A stretch of DNA of 64,000 nucleotides, from the NCBI GenBank assembly GCA_018242625.1, contig JAFEBO010000008.1:920090-984089 (forward strand), given 5' to 3'. The notes below the pieces were generated by a model that worked only from the letters and a program-made list of their open reading frames with translations, made no database searches and was not told where the DNA came from. Source of the stretch: Planctomycetota bacterium (GTDB taxonomy: Bacteria; Planctomycetota; Phycisphaerae; Phycisphaerales; UBA1924). Position numbers and translations under genes: made by a program. Shown piece by piece: positions 10,201 through 18,298 of the stretch; the first letter of the stretch is position 1, and the number at the start of each line of letters is the position of its first letter.

Positions 10201-10968
10201 ACCGGGAAGTACGGCACCGTGGAGGATGTTCGCGCCTTTGCCACGCTCATCGAGGATCCCTCACGGGCGGAATTTGCCAAGGACCTCGCCGCAATAGCCG
10301 CGGGCGCCGGAGAAGATATTCCCGCGACCCAGAAAGCCCGCGTCACACAGTCGGTCTACCTCATCGGAAACGCGGCGACGCTGCAGAACCGGCCCGACTT
10401 TGCCGAAGAAATCTACAGGTTCGTTCTCGAACGCGAGCCCGATCACGCGATGGCGGGGAACAACCTGGCCTATCACCTCATCGAGACCGGCAGGGACCTG
10501 GCGGAAGCCGAGCGCCTGCTCGAGGCCAGCTACGCCACACAGCCCGAGACCTCGAGCATCCTCGATTCCCTTGGCTGGCTCAGGTACAAACAGGGCCAGT
10601 TCTCCGATATCAAGGACGCGAGCGGCAATGTCACCAAACCGGGGGCAATCTCCCTCCTGACGCGGGCCACCGAAGCACGTGACGCCTTCGACAACGCGGT
10701 GATCACCGATCACCTGGGCGATGCCCTGTGGGCCGCGGGGGAACGCGAGAAAGCCCGGGATTGCTGGCAGCGGGCCCGGGCCTCGGCGAAGAAAGTGGTC
10801 GACGAGATCTCGGCACGCCAGGCCGCACGCGCCCAGGGCGAAGACCCCGAAACCTACAAGGCTCAGATCACCGAGTTCCGGGCGGTTCTCAACGGCACCG
10901 AGCAGAAACTCAAAGCGGTGGAAACCGGGCAGGAGCCACCCGTCGCTCCGCGTGCGCCCCGCCCCTAA
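7279..10968 (+). CDS. Large TPR-repeat lipoprotein
   Basis: 1229 residues. The N-terminus has a basic start, a hydrophobic stretch and a lipobox-like AAPFGC ending near residue 29, so it is probably an envelope lipoprotein facing the periplasm. A Pro-rich linker follows. From about residue 130 to the end the chain is made of tetratricopeptide-like helix pairs. These are clearest at about 150-225 (AVWRELGEAQLRLGRKALA) and about 1030-1170 (MAGNNLAYHLIETGRDLAEA, then SILDSLGWLRYKQG). Such proteins act as assembly scaffolds; partner unknown. It lies 45 bases after the preceding gene and 14 bases before yebC, so it is probably part of the same transcript. Confidence 0.8.
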   Translation: MDFRFSTRSAIRSSLLITAIAGTAAPFGCASKPSARTQQQSEALAPVDPAFADRPKAIQELHRAPARPAPQPAASVPLKPPPGIDANRLIPIPPAEVAANPKVSQPLEEVARDLATKVSLPKAAQTDVDESAKEEAVRLYVSGRSALLAGDYAQAQSLLTDAAGKDPSEPAVWRELGEAQLRLGRKALAASSFSQAARRGMDDARVWWMLGRDAAQRSDPAKAASYFAKARLAPDLSNDSALVFIVETELGQSLAQLGYLRAASEALSSVADLPSSFSENTIYRNELGEVYRRRGELLEESGDILMRTGDTAGALERYELASTLPSLDPGSSLVRLIYAAALRGEPEKGAEALIESIIESDGWIEDRQLLLIRYLSDNTSVGPSLARSIRALPGDLKSPPTPSIESRLVRAQAASDPDGAAILRTYLKDHPGDADAQADLLSLVSSSGGSEAREVLALSDASPRSAVRLAEAVMSEGRNLQACRTEIDRGAKSPGQRATAAWLSFREGFTERAHKLAVPIDIASGNVHDQAVLLGVQLRVALETGDIAWARELVATLKNRSDLPFSVRASSLLDGGEGAFVADMAKQLNLAEIGDDTDERIGVAEIIARAGRAKEAETLLRGALAKDRFNERAYQVLLALYMPGAPLQDDSKLSDLSRQLRETIPSSRVIRWLAAAELAQRQLWPQVEAALISLSEEAPPDPGMIELLVSSWERQAAGESEAKAATLNRAEAWLRAKLAEYPDSIYLGAALARITELQGRPGEAETALAAMYERFPVAAIARQREQVIRNALKDPARARSMALKRLDRMPRPVDDTLELAELYAADGSSAQVSKALLDGIPPDCPLNGPQRERLVGIVNQQVAVALKDESGNASGPALANVARALEAGIDFPRATHEARLLLMAGAAPLDLDQLVAASKLEAGLFPDGSTLVIVRTADRISKSPSASLSPRYLRACIPFISQPTTEIFQYLVFLTGKYGTVEDVRAFATLIEDPSRAEFAKDLAAIAAGAGEDIPATQKARVTQSVYLIGNAATLQNRPDFAEEIYRFVLEREPDHAMAGNNLAYHLIETGRDLAEAERLLEASYATQPETSSILDSLGWLRYKQGQFSDIKDASGNVTKPGAISLLTRATEARDAFDNAVITDHLGDALWAAGEREKARDCWQRARASAKKVVDEISARQAARAQGEDPETYKAQITEFRAVLNGTEQKLKAVETGQEPPVAPRAPRP

Positions 10969-10982
10969 GCGTGAGGACTCCG

Positions 10983-11711
10983 ATGGCCGGCCACAACAAG
11001 TGGAGCAAAATCAAGCATCGCAAGGCCGTCGTCGACAAGCGACGCGGCAAGGTGTGGACCAAGTGCTCGAAGGCCATCATCGTCGCCGCAAAGAACGGCG
11101 GCCCCGACCCCGCCAGCAATCTCTCGCTCCGCTACGCCATCGACGAAGCCCGCTACGCCAACATGCCCCGCGACACCATCGAGCGGGCGATTCAAAAAGG
11201 CGCCGGAGGCGGCTCCGGCGACAACTATGAGCCTGTCCGCTACGAGGGCTACGGACCCGGCGGAGTCGCGATCATCGTCGACGCACTCACGGATAACAGA
11301 ACGCGCACCGTGGGCGACCTGCGCCTCGCTTTCGGCAACCACGGCGGAAATCTGGGAAACAGCGGAAGCGTCGGCTTTATGTTCCAGGCCAAAGGCCGCA
11401 TCCTGGTTGATGCTCCCCAGGCGAGCGAGGACCGCATGATGGAACTCGCCATCGAGGCCGGTGCGGACGACTGCATCAAGCCCGACGATCCCGCCGAAGA
11501 ACCGTGGACGATTCTGTGCGCGGTCACCCAGTTTCAGTCCGTGAAAGATGCCACCGAGCGTGCCGGCCTGAAGATCGCCGAGGCCGAGATCGCGATGGTC
11601 GCCAACGACAGCGTCACCGTGAGCGGAGAGGCGGCGGAAGAGCTTTCCGAGCTGATCGACGCAATCGAAGACCTCGACGACGTGCAGAAGGTCTATACCA
11701 ACGCCGGCTGA
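10983..11711 (+). CDS. yebC: YebC/PmpR (TACO1-like) protein
   Basis: 242 residues, the standard length. It begins MAGHNKWSKIKHRK, the family hallmark, with RGKVWTKCSKAI, NMPRDTIERAIQKG and YEGYGPGGVAI following in order, so the three YebC domains are complete. YebC-type proteins have been described as transcriptional regulators and, for several members, as ribosome-associated factors that relieve stalling on difficult motifs such as prolines. The neighbourhood of translation genes agrees with the latter. The ATG at 10983 comes 14 bases after the TPR gene; the reading frame stays open further upstream but there is no conserved sequence there. Confidence 0.95.
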   Translation: MAGHNKWSKIKHRKAVVDKRRGKVWTKCSKAIIVAAKNGGPDPASNLSLRYAIDEARYANMPRDTIERAIQKGAGGGSGDNYEPVRYEGYGPGGVAIIVDALTDNRTRTVGDLRLAFGNHGGNLGNSGSVGFMFQAKGRILVDAPQASEDRMMELAIEAGADDCIKPDDPAEEPWTILCAVTQFQSVKDATERAGLKIAEAEIAMVANDSVTVSGEAAEELSELIDAIEDLDDVQKVYTNAG

Positions 11712-11733
11712 TCCGACAATTCAGGGATGATCA

Positions 11734-12471
11734 CTACGCACGCTGGCCAACATTGCGTGCACTCCCCCGCTTCGCCTTGTTGTGCACGTTGGGCGAGACG
11801 TGGAAAGTGACATCGCAGCGACCAACCTTTCGTTCCTTGGCGGCCATCCGCGAAACGATCGACCGCTTGTCGGCCCGTTTGCCGATCGCCGCGGGGATCA
11901 CGGCCTGCTGCACAATGTCCAGATCCAGCGTGATGTTGAACTCCCTGCCCGCGGCGATCAGCGCCTTGATGTCCTCGCGCGGGTGCACGCGGTAGAGCGC
12001 CGGTCCATAGCAGGGCCGAAGGAACCGGTACGTCAGCTCCTTGCACACGATGGTGTATTCACCCCCCGTAATCCCGAAGATGAACATGCCGCCCGCAATC
12101 TCGCTGTTTCCCAACAGCGCCGCGCCCGCCATCGCGTTGTACCAATTCTTGTTGAAACGCCTGTAGGGAAGCTCCGCCGTAAATGTCTCCGCATCGACCC
12201 GCTTCATCCGGATGCCGCTGCGAAAGGCGTACGGCAGCCAGATCATCGAGCAGACACGATGCCAGAAATTGTTCCGGGTGGAGAGCCGACCGATGAACTC
12301 CTCCACACGGTCCCGGAAGCCCATCCGGACCCGGGGAGGCAGAACACCTTCATCAAATCCCGAATTCTCGGCGGATTCAGACTCTGCCGGCTCGGCCTCC
12401 GACGCAACAGCAGGAGCCTCGGGAGACTCCGCAGTCCGGATCTGGTCATGTGCCGTAGGGGCCTGAGCCAT
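11734..12471 (-). CDS. Conserved protein, probable hotdog-fold (DUF4442-like)
   Basis: 244 residues from ATG 12471. A longer version starting at 12567 would overlap the upstream gene and adds an unconserved basic stretch. Residues 1-50 are Ala/Glu/Ser-rich and probably disordered. From about 60 onward there is an amphipathic helix and a stretch resembling PaaI/DUF4442 thioesterase-like proteins: VDAETFTAELPYRRFNKNW, then YNAMAGAALLGNSEIAGGMF as the likely central helix. No catalytic assignment is possible. It converges on yebC with a 22-base gap and lies 46 bases after the metallo-hydrolase gene, likely in one transcript. Confidence 0.6.
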   Translation of the reverse strand: MAQAPTAHDQIRTAESPEAPAVASEAEPAESESAENSGFDEGVLPPRVRMGFRDRVEEFIGRLSTRNNFWHRVCSMIWLPYAFRSGIRMKRVDAETFTAELPYRRFNKNWYNAMAGAALLGNSEIAGGMFIFGITGGEYTIVCKELTYRFLRPCYGPALYRVHPREDIKALIAAGREFNITLDLDIVQQAVIPAAIGKRADKRSIVSRMAAKERKVGRCDVTFHVSPNVHNKAKRGSARNVGQRA

Positions 12472-12517
12472 GCTGAAGGGCGATTGTAGACGTTTCCGCG
12501 AACGCCTCTGCGGGCGG

Positions 12518-13489
12518 TCATGCCCCGTCTGGACGAAGCTCAAACCACGAATCTTTCCGTGAAACACGCTGGATGGGGTGGCCCGGTTCGTGGTCGAGAA
12601 CCAGCAGCCAGTCGTTCTCGCAGGCCGCGTTCAGGAACCAGTGCCGTGAGATCATGCTCGTATAAGGCTCGACGTCGTAGGCAAGGCTGTAGGCCGCCCC
12701 GACGTGCTGCACGGTCGGCATGACGTCCGGCGTAAAGACGACCGTGCGGTCCTTTTCGTCCTGGAACAGGATCGCCTGCTGACCCCAGGTATGTCCCGGC
12801 ACCAGGAGCACCCCCACTCCCGGAACGCCGTTCACTCCCTTGAGCCCGTGCAGCCATGTGATCCGCTGGGTCGCCGGAACGCGCGGCACTTCGTCCCGTC
12901 CGGGCGTTTGGCCAATCGCGAACGGCCGGGCCGAGTCGATGAGATGCATCTGGTCCTGCACCGGCAGTAGATGGTCTTTGAAATATGTCCGCGTCATCAC
13001 GCTGTTGTTGGCGATGGCGTCGTTCCACTCTCTCAACTGCGCGTAGATCTCCGCATTCGGAAAGGTCGGAACGGCGTTGAATCCGCCCACGCCCGCTTCG
13101 CCCTGGCGGGGCAAGCGTGTCAGGCCGCCGGCATGATCAAAGTGAAGGTGGGATACGAGCACCGCGCGGACGTCCTCGCAGCGGCAATTCACTTCGTGCA
13201 GAGCATCGATGATCGAACGGTCCTCGAGCGCGAAAATATCACGGCTCTTGGCGTCCAACTTGTTGCCGCTCCCGACTTCAAACACGACCAGGCCGGGCCC
13301 CGGAGGGTCTCCGGGATCGGCAGAAGCCCGCTCCAGGAGCAGGCAGTTGTGCTGGACTTCGATCCGGCCCCGATCGTCGGTCGGAACGTGCTTGCCCCAC
13401 ACAACCCTGGGGACCAGCCCGAACATCGATCCGCCGTCGAGCCTGAATCGACCCGCCCGGAGCAATTTCCATCGGTACTTCACGGTCAT
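12518..13489 (-). CDS. Metallo-beta-lactamase-fold hydrolase
   Basis: 323 residues. The zinc-binding signature SHLHFDHAGG sits at about 113-122 (His114, His116, Asp118, His119). Further metal-ligand candidates are the His in VPGHTWGQ, the Asp in VVFTPDVMP and the His in LVLDHEPGH, so a two-metal site is likely. The layout resembles AHL-lactonase/YtnP-type hydrolases, but the substrate cannot be read from the sequence. There is no signal peptide, so it is cytoplasmic. It is divergent from the membrane protein at 13525 with only 35 bases between the starts. Confidence 0.85.
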   Translation of the reverse strand: MTVKYRWKLLRAGRFRLDGGSMFGLVPRVVWGKHVPTDDRGRIEVQHNCLLLERASADPGDPPGPGLVVFEVGSGNKLDAKSRDIFALEDRSIIDALHEVNCRCEDVRAVLVSHLHFDHAGGLTRLPRQGEAGVGGFNAVPTFPNAEIYAQLREWNDAIANNSVMTRTYFKDHLLPVQDQMHLIDSARPFAIGQTPGRDEVPRVPATQRITWLHGLKGVNGVPGVGVLLVPGHTWGQQAILFQDEKDRTVVFTPDVMPTVQHVGAAYSLAYDVEPYTSMISRHWFLNAACENDWLLVLDHEPGHPIQRVSRKDSWFELRPDGA

Positions 13490-13524
13490 ACTCCGAGGAT
13501 ATCTCGATCACTACACTCGCGACC

Positions 13525-14754
13525 ATGACCGGCACGGGTCCAACCGCATCGCTCGGCAAGGCCCTTGCCTGGAGCGTCTATCTGGGAGTTTCCTGGACGT
13601 GGTGCATCGGGATGTTCCTGCCCGTGCTCATGCTGCGTGACTACGGGCCGTGGGGTTTCGCGGTCTTTGCCGTTCCCAATGTTGTGGGCGCGGCGCTCAT
13701 GGGCTGGGTGCTCCGCACCGGCGAAGCCAGCCTCCGGATGTGCCGATCCCACGCCTCCGCCGTGCGTCTTTTTTCGCTCGTGACCATCCTGTTTCATCTT
13801 TATTTTGTCTGGTATCTGACGCAGGCCGGCTGGGTGCAGGGTCCGCTTTGGCCCTGGATCGCGATCGGCGTCTTTTCCCTTTCGATCTTCACCGGCCTGA
13901 AAACCGACAATCCGACCGAGGCTCTTTGGCCCTGGGGAATCAGCGTGACCGTGATCGCGTTCGCGCTCTACGCGGGCATCGAGATCCGGCTGCCGGCCGG
14001 CGCGTCGAGAGAGTTCTTCGGCATCCCGGCTGTCGCATGGATTGCGCCGGTCTGCATCTTCGGTTTTCTTTTGTGCCCGTATCTTGATCTGACTTTTCAC
14101 CGGGCACGGCAAAGCCTGACTCCACGCGACTCCAAAGTCGCCTTCGGAGTGGGGTTCTGCGCCATCTTCCTGGCGATGATCGTGTTTACGGCGGTCTATG
14201 CGGGCTGGCTGCTGGGTCTGGGCGCGATCGCGGCACGCGTGCCGACCGCAATCCTGCTGCACATGCTGGTCCAGGCGGGGTTTACCACGGGCCTGCACAT
14301 CCGGGAGGGCCTGCGGTCCTTCGAATGGGCCGGGGGGAACGGGGCCAGGACGTCCGCCGCCTGCGTCGGTGCGATCGGCCTGGTTGCGGGCGCCGCGGCG
14401 CTGGTGCGTCTGAATCCCTCAGACAACATCTCGCCCGCATTTGAACTCGGGTACCGCGTCATCCTCTCGGCTTACGGCCTGCTCCTCCCGGCCTATGTCT
14501 GGCTGATCATGATTCCGCTGCGCAGTCAGAATACAGGCCCTTCCAAAGCAAATACAGCCGTCTGGCTGGGGGCCTGCGCACTCGCCGCGCCGGCGTACTG
14601 GATGGGGTTCATCGAGGGCAAGGAATGGTGGCTGGCACCCGGTCTGGCCATCGTACTGGCGGCACGCGTTCTCATTTCAAGCCAAGCCGCCGCAAGATCT
14701 CCGACGCAAGATCGGCCACCTCCGGAAACTCCGGGTTCTCCGAAAGCGACCTGA
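13525..14754 (+). CDS. Polytopic membrane protein of unknown function
   Basis: 409 residues, hydrophobic along most of the length, with roughly ten to twelve predicted transmembrane segments. The N-terminal part, SWTWCIGMFLPVLMLRDYG then FAVFAVPNVVGAALMGWVL, looks faintly like the first helices of sodium:solute symporters, but the pattern is not complete enough for an assignment. There is no recognisable catalytic motif. Its last 83 bases overlap the end of queG on the other strand. The family is not recognised. Confidence 0.7.
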   Translation: MTGTGPTASLGKALAWSVYLGVSWTWCIGMFLPVLMLRDYGPWGFAVFAVPNVVGAALMGWVLRTGEASLRMCRSHASAVRLFSLVTILFHLYFVWYLTQAGWVQGPLWPWIAIGVFSLSIFTGLKTDNPTEALWPWGISVTVIAFALYAGIEIRLPAGASREFFGIPAVAWIAPVCIFGFLLCPYLDLTFHRARQSLTPRDSKVAFGVGFCAIFLAMIVFTAVYAGWLLGLGAIAARVPTAILLHMLVQAGFTTGLHIREGLRSFEWAGGNGARTSAACVGAIGLVAGAAALVRLNPSDNISPAFELGYRVILSAYGLLLPAYVWLIMIPLRSQNTGPSKANTAVWLGACALAAPAYWMGFIEGKEWWLAPGLAIVLAARVLISSQAAARSPTQDRPPPETPGSPKAT

Positions 14755-15781
14755 GCCCCTGCACAAGCGCGGATCGCCGGGTGTGCTCACAACCGGACAC
14801 GATCGCGTTCGCCGCGACGATGGCGGCGTTTCGCTTCATCATTCCAAGGTTCGCACGCGTCATCGCCGTGCCGCCCAGCCTCCGCTCGCGATCAGCCGGA
14901 CTCCACCCCATGACTTCGAGCGGATCGAGCGATGACAGCCGGGGCAGATAGTCCGGAAGGACACTCCCGACATCGCTGCCCGGTTCGCGGGCCGAGTTGT
15001 GAGGGCACACGTCCTGGCAGACGTCGCACCCATAAATCCAGTTCCCGATCATGCCCTGAAAAAAGCCCGGCACCGGGCCACGGTTCTCGATCGTCAGATA
15101 GCTGATGCAGCGCGAGGCATCCACGCTGTACGGTGTGATCGCGCTCGTCGGGCACGCGTCGATGCAGCGGGTGCAGGTGCCGCAATGGTCAGCGATCACC
15201 TGCGGAGCGGCGGAAATTTCGAGCGAGGTCAGAACTCCCCCCAGCAGCAGCCAGCTCCCGATTTTCGGATGGATGAGCAGCGTGTGCTTGCCGATCCAGC
15301 CGAGCCCGGCCCGCTGCGCAAGCTCTCGCTCGGGCACCGGAGCCGTATCAACAAACGCCCTGAATTCGGCGCCGGGAAACTGAGCGCGAAGTTCGTCGCA
15401 GAGCGCGTGAAGCCGGTTTTTCATCACCTTGTGATAATCACGGCCTCTCGCGTACTTGGCGATTCTCCCCTCCGATTCGCTTGCGGGATCTTCGCCCCCT
15501 CGCGTGTGATAGAGGTCGGCCACCATGATGACAGACCTCGCCGCCGGGAGCATTTCTCCCGGGCGCTCCCGGATATCCGTGTTCCGTGCGAGATACTCCA
15601 TAGTGCCGTGCTTGCCGGCATCGAGCCACTTCCGCAAAAACGCGCCATGAACGCTTGGCTCTGCTCCGGCGACGCCGGCCAGCGCGAATCCCAGCCCGCG
15701 GCACTTCTCCGTCACTTGGTTTGTGTTCAGAGTGTCCGGCACGGGGCGCTCAGAGCAAATACGCGGACTCTCGGCGCTCAT
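14672..15781 (-). CDS. queG: Epoxyqueuosine reductase QueG
   Basis: 369 residues. QueG is a cobalamin- and iron-sulfur-dependent enzyme that reduces epoxyqueuosine to queuosine in tRNA, the last step of queuosine synthesis. The family motif DTAPVPERELAQRAGLGWIG is at 145-164, with the catalytic Asp expected at 145. Two ferredoxin-like clusters follow: C200-GTC-TRC-IDAC (200, 203, 206, 210) and C252-DVC-QDVC (252, 255, 259). The C-terminal region carries the helical repeat segment (RANLGMMKRNAAIVAAN). The ATG at 15781 is the first good start. It is 45 bases downstream of the TIM-barrel gene in the same direction. Confidence 0.95.
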   Translation of the reverse strand: MSAESPRICSERPVPDTLNTNQVTEKCRGLGFALAGVAGAEPSVHGAFLRKWLDAGKHGTMEYLARNTDIRERPGEMLPAARSVIMVADLYHTRGGEDPASESEGRIAKYARGRDYHKVMKNRLHALCDELRAQFPGAEFRAFVDTAPVPERELAQRAGLGWIGKHTLLIHPKIGSWLLLGGVLTSLEISAAPQVIADHCGTCTRCIDACPTSAITPYSVDASRCISYLTIENRGPVPGFFQGMIGNWIYGCDVCQDVCPHNSAREPGSDVGSVLPDYLPRLSSLDPLEVMGWSPADRERRLGGTAMTRANLGMMKRNAAIVAANAIVSGCEHTRRSALVQGLRSLSENPEFPEVADLASEILRRLGLK

Positions 15782-15826
15782 TCACCGATCACGACAAGTT
15801 GGAAACCCCTGATCCGAACTCCCGGC

Positions 15827-16699
15827 TCAGGTTCGCGTGGCGGCGGCGGATGTCAATGCCCCGCCTGCCGTTCGGCGGCCGCCGATCCACCCGTAGTAGT
15901 TGCGCGCGCTCTTCTTGAGCAGTTCCCGACCATCGGCCTCAGCCGGAAGCCATGCGCGATCGCACTCATAAACAACCCACCCGCCAAATCCCGCCGCCCC
16001 CAGCGCATCGATAGCTTCCCTGGCCTGCGACTCACCTTCGCCCAGCACACAGGGCTTGCCATGCGACCAGTCCTTGATCTTCACCGAGAAGAGCTTCTCT
16101 TCCAGAACATTGATTCCCGCGGAAACAGACTCCCCCGCGAGAGCCGCAATCGCCGGTGAATACGCAACTCCGAGAAGCGGGTTATTCACCCGGTCCAGAA
16201 GTTCACTCAGCGTGGCGGCAGTCGGAAACGAGCCCCCGTTCTCAATCGCCAGCCGCACGCCGGTGTTCCTTGCCGTCGCGACCGCAAGTTCCAGCCGATC
16301 CACGATTCGCGAAAGGGCCGAGGTTCGAGACTCGTTGGACGGGATCTGGTATCCAAAGACACGGACCAGCGGGGCTTCCAGCCGCGCCGCGAGATCAACC
16401 GCCCATCCCGTCTCGCGCACGCCCTGCGGCGTGCCGCTAAGGATGTGCCCGATGCCCGGAGGCGTGATCGGATCGTCAAAGCGCGTGGAAGTCGCCACAC
16501 ACGCAACTTCGCAACCGGTCGCGGCCAGCAGGCGGCGAACCTTGTCCGGATCGGTCAGCGCCGGATCGCAGGCAAACCGTGTCGACGCGCTGCCAAAGGT
16601 GCGAAGCTCCAAACCCTGGTAGCCGGCCTCTTCAACAAAGGCGGCAAGGGCTTCAAACGTCCAATCCGGGCATGCCACGGTGCTCAAAGCAAGCTTCAT
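15827..16699 (-). CDS. Sugar phosphate isomerase/epimerase-like TIM barrel
   Basis: 290 residues of the xylose-isomerase-like (AP endonuclease 2) superfamily. The N-terminus MKLALSTVACPDWTFEALAA leads into GYQGLELRTFG (about 28-38). The barrel motifs VRLAIENGG (about 150) and FSVKIKDWSHG (about 210) carry the expected metal-ligand Glu and Lys/Asp, and a final WVVYECDRAW strand supplies the last Glu. Members of this family isomerise or epimerise sugars, inositols or hydroxypyruvate; the substrate is not predictable here. It is upstream of queG in the same direction. Confidence 0.8.
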   Translation of the reverse strand: MKLALSTVACPDWTFEALAAFVEEAGYQGLELRTFGSASTRFACDPALTDPDKVRRLLAATGCEVACVATSTRFDDPITPPGIGHILSGTPQGVRETGWAVDLAARLEAPLVRVFGYQIPSNESRTSALSRIVDRLELAVATARNTGVRLAIENGGSFPTAATLSELLDRVNNPLLGVAYSPAIAALAGESVSAGINVLEEKLFSVKIKDWSHGKPCVLGEGESQAREAIDALGAAGFGGWVVYECDRAWLPAEADGRELLKKSARNYYGWIGGRRTAGGALTSAAATRT

Positions 16700-16923
16700 C
16701 GCCTCATCCTTGGCAGAGTTCTACGACCGCGTAACGGCCTCACAATCCGAGCGAACGGCAGAGAATACCTGACAGTATGCGACCAACGCCGATAGTGGCC
16801 GGTAACTTGGCGTGAATCGTCGATCCGATCGCGACAGAATGTCGATTTCAATCGAACGTTGCGGAGCTTGCAGTCGCTCCGTGGAGGGCCGTTGGGGGCC
16901 AGTGGGATCCGGGAGCCGCAGCA

Positions 16924-17301
16924 TTGAGCCCACGATCAAAGACCGCGAATGAGCTCCGAATTACGTCCTATAACTCAGGTGGCGACGATGGCCTCGAGGG
17001 GTTACCATCACCCCACTTGGACCTCGCCCCGTTGAACATTGTCCGGGCGTACCGCCTTCGTTTCGCGTGCCGCTGCCTCGGGATCTTCGGTCTCGTCGTG
17101 ACCGGTGCCGGCTGCTCCATGTCCCCACGCAGTGAGTACATGCAAACTCGAGCTATCGAGGTGGCGCCGACCAACGAGGGAGACGGAACGACGCTCGCCC
17201 AGCGGGATCAGATCATGAGGGGTGCCGTCGCGGGCGTGTTCACGCAGCCCTCCGCCCCCCTTGCGGCCGTCAAGTCCGACTCGGACGACAACCGGCAATA
17301 A
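16924..17301 (+). CDS. Small putative lipoprotein
   Basis: Up to 125 residues from a TTG at 16924, preceded by GGGAG. A shorter product of 89 residues from the TTG at 17032 places a signal peptide at the N-terminus and may be the true form. Either way a hydrophobic stretch ([15 protein letters not shown]) ends in a lipobox-like cysteine, followed by a short polar mature part of about 60 residues with no recognised domain. The 224 bases upstream, divergent from the TIM-barrel gene, hold no other gene. Confidence 0.5.
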   Translation: MSPRSKTANELRITSYNSGGDDGLEGLPSPHLDLAPLNIVRAYRLRFACRCLGIFGLVVTGAGCSMSPRSEYMQTRAIEVAPTNEGDGTTLAQRDQIMRGAVAGVFTQPSAPLAAVKSDSDDNRQ

Positions 17302-17368
17302 CTGTCAAGTAGCGCGTCCGAACGCCCCGGCGCTTGCTGTCGGCCGGTATGGCTCCGACACTTGCGGC

Positions 17369-18298
17369 GTGATCCCCCACCAACCCGACTTTAGCTCGCA
17401 TCCCCAACACCCTTCGTCGGGCTCATCGAAAGATCGCCCCGGCACCGGATCGGATTCGCCGGACCGCTCCACGAGCGGCATGGTCACTGATCTGCACGGC
17501 AAGCTCGACTACGCAACCTACCTGAACCTGGAGCGTGTGCTGACCGCGCAACGGCCGCTCAGTTCGCCTGAGCATCACGACGAGATGCTGTTCATCATCC
17601 AGCACCAGACCACAGAGCTCTGGTTCCGCCTGGTGATCCATGAACTGCGCGAAGCGATGGCGATGGTGGCGGCGGACCGGCTCGAACCGAGCTTCAAGAT
17701 CCTCGCGCGGGTCAAGCACATCCAGCAGCAGCTCCTGGGACAGTGGAGCGTTCTGGCAACGCTCACCCCAACGGAATATGTGCAATTCCGGCATGTGCTG
17801 GGGCCCGCGAGCGGCATCCAGTCCTACCAGAACCGCATGATCGAGTACATGCTGGGCAACCGGGAAGCAAAGTTCCTCGAAGTCTTCCGGCACAAGCCCG
17901 AGATCTATGCGGCCCTCGATCGGGCGATCAAGGCCCCGAGCCTGTACGACGAGTTTCTGCGTCACCTCGCCCGGCGCGGCATGCCTGTTCCCCGGGAGGT
18001 GCTCGATCGCGACGTCATGAAGAACCATGAAGCACACGACGGCGTGCTCGCGGTTTTTAAGTCCATCTACGAGAACCCCCACGCCTGCTGGGATGCCTAC
18101 GAGATGTGCGAAAAGCTTGTCGATGTTGACGAGGCGGCCATGCTTTGGCGCTTCCGTCATCTCAAAGTCGTTCAGCGTGTCATCGGCATGAAACGCGGCA
18201 CGGGCGGAACCGCGGGGGCCGCGTATCTTCGCAACATTTTCGATACACCTTACTTCCCCGAACTCTGGGACGTGCGCACGCAGGTGGGCGCTCCGTGA
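17369..18298 (+). CDS. kynA: Tryptophan 2,3-dioxygenase
   Basis: A haem enzyme that opens the indole ring of tryptophan with O2 to give N-formylkynurenine. Family landmarks are [15 protein letters not shown], then [20 protein letters not shown] with the substrate-side His, and [20 protein letters not shown] with the axial haem His and the Gly/Thr substrate loop. Start choice is uncertain: GTG 17369 gives 309 residues; ATG 17480 gives 272 and begins just at the conserved region. Neither has a strong ribosome site. The stop overlaps the kynU start (GTGA), so the two genes are translationally coupled. Confidence 0.92.
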   Translation: MIPHQPDFSSHPQHPSSGSSKDRPGTGSDSPDRSTSGMVTDLHGKLDYATYLNLERVLTAQRPLSSPEHHDEMLFIIQHQTTELWFRLVIHELREAMAMVAADRLEPSFKILARVKHIQQQLLGQWSVLATLTPTEYVQFRHVLGPASGIQSYQNRMIEYMLGNREAKFLEVFRHKPEIYAALDRAIKAPSLYDEFLRHLARRGMPVPREVLDRDVMKNHEAHDGVLAVFKSIYENPHACWDAYEMCEKLVDVDEAAMLWRFRHLKVVQRVIGMKRGTGGTAGAAYLRNIFDTPYFPELWDVRTQVGAP

